64,000 nt of DNA, from the NCBI GenBank assembly GCA_905182995.1, contig CAJJDP010000044.1:257060-321059 (forward strand), written 5' to 3'. Of the stretch, positions 47,963 through 62,776 are shown one piece after another. Source of the DNA: Paramecium octaurelia (Eukaryota > Ciliophora > Oligohymenophorea > Peniculida > Parameciidae). Each line of letters opens with the position of its first letter. Position 1 is the stretch's first letter. The notes beneath the pieces are model-generated. The model was not told where the DNA came from. It worked only from the letters and a program-made list of their open reading frames with translations, and ran no database searches. A program made the translations under genes and the position numbers.

Positions 47963-50360
47963 ATGGAATTACAAAATTAATTACGATCTTACTTAAGTTC
48001 ATATGAAACTTATCCCTATGTCCGAGATATCAAGTTGAGAGTTCTTTACGGTGATAAGTAAGATTTCAATTATAAAGAGATCACATATCAAACTTGTTCA
48101 ATAATGTTTGGCTAGTTTTCTTATAGACGATGATGAATCTCCGATTTTACGATTACTAACCCTCAAAGTAATATTTGTAAACCATCTCTATCCTAGTTCA
48201 ACAAGGAATTGGCTGAAACATTTAATGAGGATTACATCCATTTGATGTAAAAAATTGTTCTCCCAAAAATGGAATAGATTGCTCTTTTTTAAAATGAGTC
48301 CAAAGACTGTGATAGAGGCAAACTGTATTTTCTAGGGAATCAAAAACCCCACTAAGGTATGTAGAGTACAAAAGTAGTTCAGGTAACAAAGAGTTGCAGG
48401 CAATAGGCGATCAATTTTTGAGAGTAACTCTAGAATGTATTAGGATTTGGGGGAGGTGGTTTCCTTTAGACAAAATTCATCACAGATTGAGTCTATATCG
48501 CGTAGCATATGAGAGATTATACAATTTAGGTGTACAATTCCCAGAAATTCAATATTTTGATCTCAATTAAGTGCATATAAATTTACCTTCTACTTTTCCT
48601 CCTTTATCGATGATGATGCAACTCAAGAGTGTTTTAAGCGAGCATTCCAGAACAAGCACAAAAGAGATCTGCAGATATTTGGAATCTCATCTTCCAGAAG
48701 AATATCATCAAACCCAATACTCATCGTTTGCTGAATTATTTTAAACCATAGTCAAAAAACATATAATGAAAAAAAATAAACAGGCCAGACTGGCCAATCT
48801 ATTTCTAGAACGCGATCCCAAATATTAAGAAGTCAAAAAGATGGAAGATCATGAAGAATGGACTCAATTACAGAGATTGCAAATTGAAAACTAACAACTT
48901 ACTTACCTTAATAATATGCATCAATAAAAAATGTAAGAATTATAGAAATAAATAATTGAGACTCAAAACCAAAATTCATTGTTATCTTAAAATATTAAAG
49001 AGAAGCAGTTACTAATAGAGCGATATGATACTAACTTTAAAGAATTGGAAAAGAAATATGAAAAACTATTTGAAGATTATAAAAAAAACAATCTTTCCAA
49101 AACTCCATATATCCTTGCAACTTATGAAAAAAATGTAATTATCACTGCTATGCCCATTAGATAGCTGAATTTCGAATTGAATATGGACTTTCATACTCTG
49201 AAATAGAATGCCATAAATTAAGAGCTGAAAATGAATATTTACGTAAATAATTGGATGAATCTGATAGTATGTATGATAAAATTAAACATGACAAGGATGT
49301 CTTACTGACAGAAAATAAATTATTGTCAGCTCGAATTTCTCAATTATCTCAAAAAATTGCAAAAGGAACCAAAGTTGAAAAAGACAGTCCTCAGAATTAA
49401 GAGGATTTCAAGTTATATAAACAAAAATCAAATCTAGTCTAATATGAATAGGTTATGATATGCTAAAAAAGATAAATCACCTAATTGAAAGAGTAATTAC
49501 TAAAAATGAATGATAAAAAATACAGTGTTACAAGTTAGACTTGGGGAGTAAGCACTAAGTCAGATTCCAGAAGAAATATTAATGAATTGCAAGCCTGTAA
49601 TATATCCTCTTCAAAACAATCTGCTAATTAGAAAACAACACATAGATAATCTAAAATCATCATGCCTCCAATACTTGAATATGATCCAACGATATTTGCA
49701 GTCAATCCTACTATTTTAAATACCAGATTTAGATAAGCCTGCTTTACTTCCAAAGCTATAATACATCAAGATGATTAAATTCAAATTACAACTAACACAT
49801 AGTTAAAATTCAAAAAACTATTCATCACACTCTCTCTTGAAAATAAATCAAATATCAAACTAACTGGTTTCAAATTCTATTTAAAAGAAGTAGAACAATT
49901 AATTGCTTTTGTATTAGATGAAATCAAAACTGATTTGAACCCTGGAGAAATTTAATAGATTAAATTAGAAGTATCAATTAAAGAAATACCTTTCATTTTA
50001 TAAGAAGCTTAAATATCTTTTATGGATAAGAATATCTAATTTGTGATTCCTTGTACAATCAATAAATATTTAACTTTTAAATCTTGTGAATAGATACCTT
50101 AATCGTTTTTTTATTAATGTAAACCATTTTTGACAGGATTCCAAAATTCTGTTCCCAATTTATTACCCGAATTCGAAGTAATAAGCTAATCAGATACTGA
50201 AATAAGTGTGCTGGCATCTGCTGAATATAATGAAGAAGAATATGAAATTATGATCTCCTGTAGAAAAAGTATGATGTAAATTAAAATGAATGGTGTCTAC
50301 AATGACAAACTAGTAAAAACTATCATTTCAACTTACTAAGGCCTATTTTTGAAAAGATGA
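47963..50360 (+). CDS. Adaptor-like protein: VHS-like N-terminus, coiled coil, ear-like C-terminus
   Basis: 764 residues after introns of 22, 29, 26 and 26 nt. Residues 1-230 form a helical domain resembling VHS/ENTH domains ('ECIRIWGRWFPLDKIHHRL'). A long coiled coil follows (about 330-540). The last 200 residues are beta-rich ('LFITLSLENKSNIKLTGFKF', 'DLNPGEIQQIKLEVSIKEIP') and look like a clathrin-adaptor appendage (ear). GGA and AP-type adaptors combine such parts to sort cargo into coated vesicles. The assignment is from fold-like patterns, not a signature, so other trafficking proteins are possible. Confidence 0.45.
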
Positions 50361-51045
50361 TTTTATATTGATAAATGATATTATATCTTTTGGTTACAAT
50401 TTTCTTATTATTTTATTCTTCTTTATAGTATTCCTTATTATACTTAATATTCATTACTATTAAGGATAATTAAATATTATAAAGCTTATAATCTAACGTT
50501 TTGTCAGATGAATAAAATTAACTTTTAAATGAATTTATAGGATTGTATATTATAATTTTTTCTATTGAAAATACAAATTGAAAAAATAATTAAAATGACA
50601 TAGAAACATATTATTTTTATACTTATAATATTTTGGCTCTCTTACAAAATTTAGAGACTAATTTAAATATAAGATTGTATTGCTAGATTAAAAAAACTTA
50701 AAAATTTTGATTAACATTAAGTATTAAATAAGACATTTAAAATTCAAGAGTGATTCAGTTTAATATAATTTCTCTCTTATAAAGAAAATTATTAATTAGT
50801 TCTTTTCTTTTGTAGTTAAATCATTAAATTTGCTTTTTATTTAAAGCATTTCATAATTTAAATAATTTTATGTATCTTAATTTATTTTCCAATATATTAT
50901 TTAAGTTTATGTCATTTATAAAAAAATGAAATCATTTAAATTAAGACTTTAATTAAATATTATTTCTATTGGAACATTTTCATAGCAAATGGAAAAATTA
51001 TTTTGTTTGAATGTGGAAGATTAAGTGATACACTTAATAAATATA
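50361..51045. other. AT-rich convergent intergenic stretch
   Basis: 685 bp between the stop of the adaptor-like gene and the stop of the small minus-strand gene. Read on both strands, no frame looks coding. Long A and T runs dominate. Confidence 0.5.
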
Positions 51046-51342
51046 TCATTCTATTATTGAATTTTCATTGTTTAAATAATATTGAGGGTTGAAAGTGACA
51101 TCTTGAGTAATATAGATTTTCTCTTCAAGTAATGCTTCTGGCTCATCTGGATCTGTATTGAATATTTCTTCGATAAAAAAGCATTCATTTTCATTAAGGC
51201 ACATTTTCTTTTGAAGTAGGCTTTCAAGATCATTCAAATTCTCTTCCTAGGATTCCATTCTCATTATAATTTCTTTGTGACTTCCAGATTATGGTTTCCT
51301 ATTTCCTACCTTGAAATACTTTCTAGTATTTATAGTATTCAT
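51046..51342 (-). CDS. Small acidic protein, unknown
   Basis: 98 residues, uninterrupted. The N-terminal 30 residues are basic; the rest is strongly acidic ('NTDPDEPEALLEEKIYITQD') with a short helical region ('NDLESLLQKKMCLNENECFF'). No membrane segment or known motif. A 29-nt GTA...AAG stretch within the first exon could be an intron, but it is not needed to keep the frame open. Function unknown. Confidence 0.45.
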
Positions 51343-51690
51343 TGTGTACTCAGTTAAATTATTTAATATAAATTAAATGATCAATTCGGTTCTTTATAAT
51401 CTTAAAATTATTCATATTAATTATTTTTAATTCAACAAACAGAGAATGAAAAAATATACATCAGAAGCATTTCATCAATCAGTTTTATAAAATAGTATTA
51501 ATTATCCAAGTAAAGTTACAAATAATATATGAGTCTAACTTCCCAAACTTGATTAGATTTAAACAATATAATTGATCTCTTTTGTTTTATGAAAGAATAA
51601 TATTTGAATAAAAAATAATAATAAATTAATTGTTAAATAATTTAAAGTTTCATAAACAATTTTTTAAAATTAAATACAGCCTCAATTGAA
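51343..51690. promoter_or_regulatory. Upstream region between a small gene and the PGS1 remnant
   Basis: 348 bp of AT-rich sequence separating two divergent starts. No gene and no identifiable element were seen. Confidence 0.4.
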
Positions 51691-52986
51691 ATGCTCAAAG
51701 ATCCTGTTGACTTTTATGTGAATTTACATAAGGGAATAAAAAGAGCTGAAAAGAATATTTTATTGAGTACATTGTATATTGGAATTGGGAATATGGAAGA
51801 ATTTTTAATTAAGAGATTGTCTAATTAATAAAGAAAAATTTGAATAGTTAAGGATTTCATTATTGATGGACTATTACAGAGGGACAAGAAGAGATAAGAA
51901 AAATCATTCAACTCCCATAGATCATTATCATTATTTGAGAATGCAAAATTTATACGCCCAAATATGAAACTTGGATTAATGAGACACCCTTAATTTGCTA
52001 ATATGTTTGAAGAATCTGCACTTAGAGAAATTTACAATGTTCATTACATGAAGTGGTATATCTTTGATAATCGTGTAATTTTGACAGGAGGTAAATTATT
52101 CTTAAATGAATAGCTAATTTAGAAGAACAATACTTTATTTTCAGATAAGATAGATACATGGTATTTAATGAAGCTAATGAGATTGCAGACTATTTAGATG
52201 ATGCCTAATCTGCATTGTTATAACATGCATAGTATGTAGACTTTGATTCCAATGCCAAATTTGACCCTTTGAGTGCTTAGCCTTTTAAGAGATAATAATA
52301 TTTTAAAGAATTCCATCAAACTTGGAAGATCTTCAAATTTAGTTACAAAGAAGCAGCTGAAATTAAAAGTGACGATGAAGAAGGAATGCACTGTACTAAT
52401 TACTCTACATATACCATACTTATGAAAATAAATTAGTTTTTATGATGAATCTTGAGAATCTAGATCAGTTTACTTGTCTGAAATATATAATATTAAAAGG
52501 TGGCTTGGGCATCTGGATAAGAATTTTACTAAACCATAATTAATTTTGTGGATAATTGCAAAACTGACATTAAATTCATTACTGCCAGTCCAGGAGCTAA
52601 TGGATTTTCATAAAGCTGGAAAGGCTAAGTCATTAATTCCTTTTTTACATCGTTATTTTGGATTGACCATCGATAAACCCCAACATTCGAATAAAAAAGG
52701 AATGCTTGGGCATTCCATACGAAGGGGTTTTGGGCTGAATTGTAAGATGGTTCCACAATGTCAAATTATTGGCAGTTCAAATTATGCTGAAAGATCAAAA
52801 AAACGAGATAATGAAATTTAAGCTTATATTTTCAGTCAATGTCCTATGTTTAAATAATATTTAAAAAAAGAATAAATTAATTATAAAACTATGCTGAAAA
52901 AATAACAAAGGAAGAAATACTTAATGATTCTGAAATCAAAATAAATTGGAAGATTGAATTATTGTCTAAAATTTTTAAATCTATGA
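51691..52986 (+). pseudogene. PGS1: Phosphatidylglycerophosphate synthase (PGS1) remnant with frameshifts
   Basis: Family pieces appear in order but in changing frames: 'DPVDFYVNLHKGIKRAEKNI', 'STLYIGIGNMEEFLIKRL', then 'LRISLLMDYYRGTRRD', 'VHYMKWYIFDNRVILTGANL', 'FIFRQDRYMVF' (after a 23-nt intron), 'FITASPGANGF', 'AWAFHTKGFWAEL' and 'IIGSSNYAERSKKRDNE'. PGS1 is the mitochondrial enzyme making phosphatidylglycerophosphate for cardiolipin, from the phospholipase D fold with two HxK motifs; the first HxK appears as H-Y-M-K. Connecting the pieces needs at least five one-base shifts that no intron explains, plus an in-frame TGA near 52450. The locus is broken unless sequence quality is poor. Confidence 0.75.
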
Positions 52987-53069
52987 CTGATCTATAAATA
53001 AATACGTAAAACCCTTAATAAACTGTCTCAATTTATCTCGAATTTATTTTTTTTTTAAGGTAACTGGCC
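52987..53069. other. Short link between the PGS1 remnant and the duplicated block
   Basis: AT-rich sequence following the last TGA of the PGS1 remnant and preceding the duplicated block at 53070. Nothing further is seen in it. Confidence 0.4.
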
Positions 53070-53129
53070 TTACTTAGTTAATGTTTTTAGTTGTCTAAAC
53101 AAATATGCATGGTTCTTATGGTTTCTAAA

Positions 53130-53291
53130 TCATTTTTTATCCATAAGCACTTAAAGCTTTTTCTGTTCAAATAGATTTTCGTCAGGTAATAAGAAATCAT
53201 AATCTTCTGTTTTCTTTACAATTTTATAATCATAAAGTTCTTAATAAAAATCAACTATTTGATTTAAATATCCAAAAATTTATTCCAACAT
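53130..53291 (-). CDS. Possible small ORF, left copy (53 residues)
   Basis: An ATG-to-TGA frame of 54 codons with protein-like composition ('IVDFYQELYDYKIVKKTEDY'). It recurs at 54433-54594 in the duplicated block. No intron or family is recognised. It may be an exon of a larger minus-strand gene or a remnant; the rest of the roughly 690 bp around it shows nothing clear. Confidence 0.25.
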
Positions 53292-53757
53292 TAGTCAAGT
53301 CAAAATTAGCTGAATTTATGCTAAATTATAAAGTTTTTGAATCTATAAAAAGCTCTATTTCATTAAAATAGCAAGTAAATTTGTGATTTGTGAAGCAATC
53401 AAATTTGCAATCTACAAAACAACTCAATTAAGATAAAAAATGAAAATGAATAATTCAAGCTCAAATCCAAATAATAATAATAATACATTAAATTATCTTT
53501 ATTATCAAAATAAGTTATCATTATGAAAAAATATCATATACTAATTTAAAGAATATAAATTATTTCTTAGTTTTCAGAAACTTAGAGAACATTTTTATTA
53601 TTATACATTATATTAGTTTACCGTTTCCAATAAGTTGTATTGATCCCATTCTACTATCACTTACGAAGTTCTTACTAGTAGTACTAAAAAGTATGTAACA
53701 ACCCCTACTGAAGAAATGGGTAATTTTAATATGCTATTTCAATTAATAATATTCATT

Positions 53758-54371
53758 TCAAAATGTTAGCGACAATAGTATAATCGCTATTTCTAATTCT
53801 ATGCTAAAATTTGGTTTACCTGGTTAACATTTCTCGCATTTATTGTTTTTCCAATGATGTGTACCAAAAGATTCAAAAAGGCAAGTATCTAAACTTTCGT
53901 TAGCTGGATTCCAATCGATGCAGTCCACTTTTAAAACAGTTTTTTCTTTACAAAGGTAGGATTCATAGCTGTTCATTCTTACGCGAGCTTCAAAGCAAGT
54001 TGTTTCTGTGGCATATTAACAACCCCCAATCATTTTTACACATGGGTAATCTTCAGAAGTGCGGCGGCATGCTAGCCCTGCTTCTTTAAATCTTATATCA
54101 TTCCCAGCTACATCTTCACATTCAGTAAATTCTTAACATTTCCCATCTTTAACAACACAAAGTCCTTCTCTTCCATGAAAACACTACGATAATAGTAGCT
54201 TTGGGAAGCTAAGATTAATCTTCACACCTTTTGAGTTCTGAATCATAATAACAATTAGAAGGAAGATTGAAACTGCACTCATGGTGCGACTATAAATCGT
54301 AAAATGAACACCCTTTAAAATCACTGCATGTTTTCTTCTTGTAATCAAATACGCATCCCTAATTTTTTGCA
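53758..54371 (-). CDS. Cysteine-rich surface protein, truncated left copy
   Basis: Identical to the 3' part of the complete copy at 55061-55904 and cut by the N at 54372. It contains the C-terminal Cys repeats and hydrophobic tail but lacks the N-terminal signal region. Most likely a duplicated contig end rather than a second gene. Confidence 0.7.
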
Positions 54372-55060
54372 NTTACTTAGTTAATGTTTTTAGTTGTCTA
54401 AACAAATATGCATGGTTCTTATGGTTTCTAAATCATTTTTTATCCATAAGCACTTAAAGCTTTTTCTGTTCAAATAGATTTTCGTCAGGTAATAAGAAAT
54501 CATAATCTTCTGTTTTCTTTACAATTTTATAATCATAAAGTTCTTAATAAAAATCAACTATTTGATTTAAATATCCAAAAATTTATTCCAACATTAGTCA
54601 AGTCAAAATTAGCTGAATTTATGCTAAATTATAAAGTTTTTGAATCTATAAAAAGCTCTATTTCATTAAAATAGCAAGTAAATTTGTGATTTGTGAAGCA
54701 ATCAAATTTGCAATCTACAAAACAACTCAATTAAGATAAAAAATGAAAATGAATAATTCAAGCTCAAATCCAAATAATAATAATAATACATTAAATTATC
54801 TTTATTATCAAAATAAGTTATCATTATGAAAAAATATCATATACTAATTTAAAGAATATAAATTATTTCTTAGTTTTCAGAAACTTAGAGAACATTTTTA
54901 TTATTATACATTATATTAGTTTACCGTTTCCAATAAGTTGTATTGATCCCATTCTACTATCACTTACGAAGTTCTTACTAGTAGTACTAAAAAGTATGTA
55001 ACAACCCCTACTGAAGAAATGGGTAATTTTAATATGCTATTTCAATTAATAATATTCATT

Positions 55061-55904
55061 TCAAAATGTTAGCGACAATAGTATAATCGCTATTTCTAAT
55101 TCTATGCTAAAATTTGGTTTACCTGGTTAACATTTCTCGCATTTATTGTTTTTCCAATGATGTGTACCAAAAGATTCAAAAAGGCAAGTATCTAAACTTT
55201 CGTTAGCTGGATTCCAATCGATGCAGTCCACTTTTAAAACAGTTTTTTCTTTACAAAGGTAGGATTCATAGCTGTTCATTCTTACGCGAGCTTCAAAGCA
55301 AGTTGTTTCTGTGGCATATTAACAACCCCCAATCATTTTTACACATGGGTAATCTTCAGAAGTGCGGCGGCATGCTAGCCCTGCTTCTTTAAATCTTATA
55401 TCATTCCCAGCTACATCTTCACATTCAGTAAATTCTTAACATTTCCCATCTTTAACAACACAAAGTCCTTCTCTTCCATGAAAACACTACGATAATAGTA
55501 GCTTTGGGAAGCTAAGATTAATCTTCACACCTTTTGAGTTCTGAATCATAATAACAATTAGAAGGAAGATTGAAACTGCACTCATGGTGCGACTATAAAT
55601 CGTAAAATGAACACCCTTTAAAATCACTGCATGTTTTCTTCTTGTAATCAAATACGCATCCCTAATTTTTTGCAAAAATACACAGCCCAACCCTATCACT
55701 CTCGTTTATGCTTTCACAAGAAAGAGGTTTGCATTTCCCATCTTCAAATTTGCATTTAGGATTAATTAAGCATTCATAATCAGTTTCAAACTCCTCACAA
55801 TCACAATATCCATACTTCATATCCACTATAACTTGACCGATTATTTAATTATGTAAAATGAAAATAAGGAGGAAGATACAAGTTTAATTATGCTGGAACT
55901 TCAT
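55061..55904 (-). CDS. Cysteine-rich, probably GPI-anchored surface protein
   Basis: 274 residues if a 19-nt GTG...TAG intron (55512-55530) joins two frames; the spliced length is then a multiple of three. The N-terminus is a signal-like stretch ('CIFLLIFILHNQIIGQ'). Many regularly spaced Cys follow ('CLINPKCKFEDGKCKPLSC', 'CVFDYKKKTCSDFKGC', 'CKEKTVLKVDC'), recalling the repeats of Paramecium surface antigens. The end is hydrophobic ('FSIELEIAIILLSLTF') without a basic tail, as in GPI-anchored proteins. Alternatively a second protein starts at 55585, where another frame has its own signal-like start. Role: cell-surface coat. Confidence 0.55.
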
Positions 55905-56115
55905 TTTAATGATTTATTAAAATTAAAAAGAAATATCACTCAAAATCCTATTTCAAGCTATTTAGTTTTCATTATTATTTATTCATTCATTTTGCATGAA
56001 TAAATGAAATCAATTCCTGCATAGTTAGCCTTCATTTAATTAGAATGTTCAAATTCTATTAAATACTTGTATCAAAGGCTAAGAACTAATTAAACTTAAT
56101 ATCGATTGCTCGAAA
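55905..56115. other. AT-rich spacer
   Basis: 211 bp with A and T runs upstream of the surface-protein gene. No gene seen. Confidence 0.4.
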
Positions 56116-57188
56116 ATGGAAACAATCTTGAAGGAGAAACAAATAAAGCTAATAAGTAAAGGCTAAAATGATGGCATAAGCTTAATAAGAATAGTGTGTT
56201 AACTTATCTATTAAATGATTCTCACTACATTCTATATAATTTTTATAAAAATTCTTTTTTTAATTTGGTCAATACCTGTTTTAAATTATATGGTTACGTA
56301 TATTCTGTTTTGTAATAAATCAAAAAGTACCTGAAATATAAAAATCATTCTTTCCTCATATAAATATCTTAGACTTATGCTTTAATCTATATATGTGCTT
56401 CTCTGTTGCTACCTACTTTCAGCAATAAGTTAAATATTCTTTTAGTAGCTTATCCTCTGTGTTTTAGATTATTCTGCAGTATAATAATTCGATTGTCCGA
56501 AATGGCTTGTCCAAGCATGAAAAAGTTTTATCAACATTTCCTTTTACTTCATAGATTATCCCTTATACTAAAAATCAATATCATATTATTAAAGAGGTAA
56601 TTAAGGTGTTGAGTAAATTAATCATGATGTATTGTTACTAAAACCTTGCCCAATTCTACAAAAAGTGAAAATATTTAAACTTGTTTAATTTTTGGAATAA
56701 AGGAAATTCAAATTGCAATAATAAATTTAGATTTTAACAATTATAAATTAAGGAAAAATAGGGTGTTTTTGGGTAAGCTTCATTTTATATTTTTGATTTA
56801 GACTTGAATCTCTTAATTTAAGAAAGCATATCATCATTTGGATTTTAGATCGGATTGAATAATAAAAAATCTTGAAAATTAAATTGTGTTTCGAAAAGAT
56901 AGAAATATTGTAAGCATTCTCTTTGTCTAATTTGAGAATTTTAGAAACCTATAATATTCTAACTCTTTTTTCATTTCTTTTCAAAATAAAAGATATTTTG
57001 GAGGACTATGATTAATCATTCTTAGTTTACTCTAAAATGAAACTGATCCTCACTTAATTAGCCAATATTATGTCATTCAAATTGATGCACTAACAAAATC
57101 AAATGAAGTACTGTATAACAAATTAATTAAAATAAATAGTTAATCAGACATTTTGAAAAATATAAAAAAACTTAGAGATGATTTCTGA
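56116..57188 (+). pseudogene. Decayed gene of unrecognised family
   Basis: A 72-codon frame (56116-56334) overlaps a longer frame open from 56219. That frame continues through one TGA (56666-56668), across a plausible 29-nt intron (56773-56801), to a one-base shift near 57035, after which a third frame reads on to a TGA at 57186-57188. The pieces look protein-like ('SKHEKVLSTFPFTSQIIPY', 'LESLNLRKHIIIWILDRIEQ', 'PHLISQYYVIQIDALTKSNE'), unlike chance AT-rich frames. No domain is recognised. Unspliced introns could remove some defects, but I found no set that restores a single frame. Confidence 0.4.
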
Positions 57189-57206
57189 TTAATGAATGTA
57201 TTTAAA

Positions 57207-57544
57207 TCATATTTTCTTCAAAGGAACTTTCTTGCCAGCTTTAAGTGATTCATAGTCATTTTTCAACTCTTCTAATTCATCATCAATCTTAAAGATTTAA
57301 GTTTCAAGTTTCTTCTCTTTGTCTCTCTCATTATTTGATTAAGCCCAATAATAATGTTGCTAAAATGAGATTGATTAATTACTAGCATTTCTCTTCTTTG
57401 TTTTCTCAGTGACTCATGTTTGTCTTCTATTTGGCTAAGTGATGATCTCTTTCCAAAATATGAGGTAGTCTTTTCAATAGTGGTCATTAACATGTACACA
57501 ACCACTAATAAAAGAGTGATTCCCAAAAGTGCATAATTCTGCAT
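57207..57544 (-). CDS. Small membrane-anchored coiled-coil protein
   Basis: 104 residues with one 23-nt intron. An N-terminal membrane helix ('YALLGITLLLVVVYMLM') is followed by a charged coiled coil ('QIEDKHESLRKQRREML', 'KIDDELEELKNDYESLK') and a basic end. Signal-anchor topology is likely, with the coil facing the cytosol or lumen. No family is recognised. Its start is 26 bp from the divergent gene at 57571. Confidence 0.6.
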
Positions 57545-57570
57545 TTTATTTAATTATTAAATATTTATAT

Positions 57571-59452
57571 ATGAATCGACTCAGAGTCCTCAGGAATTTG
57601 ACAATCCCCAAATTGTTTAGCAGAGTCAGTTGTTTAGCCTTACCTTATCTAATTTACCATAACTATCGAAATAATCCTATTCATTGTTCTAATGAAGGTA
57701 AATCTTATGTTCATATCACTTCCCAGTTCGACAAATGAATCAATCTATGTTTGTTCAAAATATTCTTGGAAATAGGAAGGATTATTTCTTTTTGGTAATC
57801 TACAAAGAAGAAGTGGATGGAGGATATGGAGAGAAAGAAGCTATTGAAGTAGCTAAAAAATTGTAATAAATAGCTGATAAACTTTAAATCAATTGTATTT
57901 TCAATTAGCTTATATAGGCCATGTATATACTGTGTCTAGACCTTCCTTAAAATTGATCACTAAATTAGTCAATAGAGTTAAAAATGTTAAGATTTATGAG
58001 GAAGAGGAGTTTTAAAAAATTGAAATATATTTTAAAACACCTCATTCAGATGATTATGTTTACTTTCCTTTTAAAAAACACAACTTTTATTAAGAAAATA
58101 ATTAAGCTAAAATTTTGTAATACCTATTAATCACAATAGAACGCGAGTATCGAGATTCTTTGATTTGTACTAAACAGTAACAACAAAGGAATAGTTTTAA
58201 TCAACTATTTTAGAAAGCTATTATTAATTAGACTCTCCTGTTTTCATAAAATCAAATAGTTCTGATGCTTAACTTAAATAATTTAAGAAAATTTCTTTTT
58301 AGTTTTTGGAAAAAAAGACTGTAAATTAAAACTCAAAATTCCTAATTATAGACAATAAAGAACTATGCCAAGAATTGTAATTAAAAGACGATGATATATT
58401 ATTGTTAAGAAATGATATCTTGCAAAAATATCAAAATTGCATCATCAATGAAAACAATCAAATAATACCATAATTGAAATCTAAACAATAAATTGATGAA
58501 TTGAAATATGACTCATTTAATGAATGGAAATAATAAAATACCAAGTCTACATAAAGCATAACTACTGATAAAAAATAATTAAAAAATTAATTCATCTTTG
58601 ACCTCCAATAATTTAGTTTACCAAGAATATTTTATTTAAAGAATAGCAGAAAGTCTAATATTGGAGCCTTTGTTAGAAAGATCCAAAACCATAAATATTA
58701 AAATGATAAATTAGTTGTCAGTCTATAATTAGATCCTAAACATTAAAATAGATTGGATGTAATTTAATTTATTATTGTTTTAAATAGAATCACATAAGGA
58801 TATCACTATTCTTTAAGCTCTATGAGAAATATAGGGATAGGTTGGAGTTTGTCATATCAGCAACCAATTAATTAGAAGAATTGCTGCCTCATCTAAACAA
58901 ATTTCAAAGTAAGTTTGTTCTCTTTAATATCTTTAATTCAATATCTTATTCGAAATAATTGTTTCCATAAACTGCAAAACTCTATGAAAAATATTTCCTG
59001 AAAGACACTTAATTTGTGGAGAGATTTGAAGTAATTGATTAACAATTGAACAATTTGCTCTAATATCCTTCGGAGGAGAGAATAGCCAAAATTGATTATT
59101 TATCTTAGGATCTTGATAAGATTTAGGAAATTAATTTAGATTATTTTGATTTCCTTCAAAGTAACTAAAATAAAAATTAACAAATCATTTTATATTATTA
59201 AAATGACATAATGACAGAGGCATTGTTAACTATATTAAAAAATCTGAAAACAAAGTAGTTTTAATACAATATTCTAGTTTAAATATTTATACTATTTCAA
59301 GTCTAAATTAGATACCAGCTCTTTATTCATCATTTCCAAATTAAAATGTCTTGATAATAAATGGCACAGCTATAGGATTCCCGAAAGCATATGACACAAA
59401 TTTAAATGAGTTAAATACACAAATCGAGAATTTGATCAAACAATATTTATGA
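57571..59452 (+). CDS. Unknown protein with presequence-like N-terminus
   Basis: 585 residues if five introns (29, 23, 20, 29 and 23 nt) are removed; the length is then a multiple of three. The first 35 residues are Arg/Leu-rich with few acids ('MNRLRVLRNLTIPKLFSRV') and could be a mitochondrial presequence. The body is mixed alpha/beta. Segments such as 'KFVLFNIFNSISYSKQLFPQ' and 'NQNVLIINGTAIGFPKAYD' are weakly reminiscent of thioredoxin-like folds without a CxxC, which is only an impression. Without the first intron the frame ends at 57738, so that intron decides the model. Some exon borders are tentative. Confidence 0.5.
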
Positions 59453-59636
59453 TTATAATATTATATTTAATAAAAATGAATTTATCTTCTTTCAATAAAT
59501 TATTGATTCTATAAGATTTAAAAAGAGAATTTATTATGATAATTTATTGTTAATAAAGAAGCGATACTTCATATTAAAAGAGAAGATTAGTATAGAATTT
59601 TAATAACTTTAAATTTATTATATTACTCATTCTTAT

Positions 59637-62776
<3,140 letters not shown>

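Larger units (their letters stand above)
53070..55674. repeat. Direct 1,302-bp duplication joined at a single N (surface-protein region)
   Basis: Bases 53070-54371 recur as 54373-55674, offset 1,303, with one N at 54372. I noticed no differences between the copies. The left copy stops inside the cysteine-rich gene at the N, while the right copy continues into complete sequence. As at 27945, this is best explained by overlapping contig ends that were not merged. Confidence 0.9.

Noticed and set aside
52546-52821. 91-codon plus frame as a gene of its own
   Set aside because: Its sequence aligns with the C-terminal part of PGS1 and is one of several frames of the decayed gene.
59211-59452. Separate small gene starting at 59211
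   Set aside because: The ATG is in frame with the preceding exon and no TGA intervenes, so it reads as the C-terminus of the gene at 57571.
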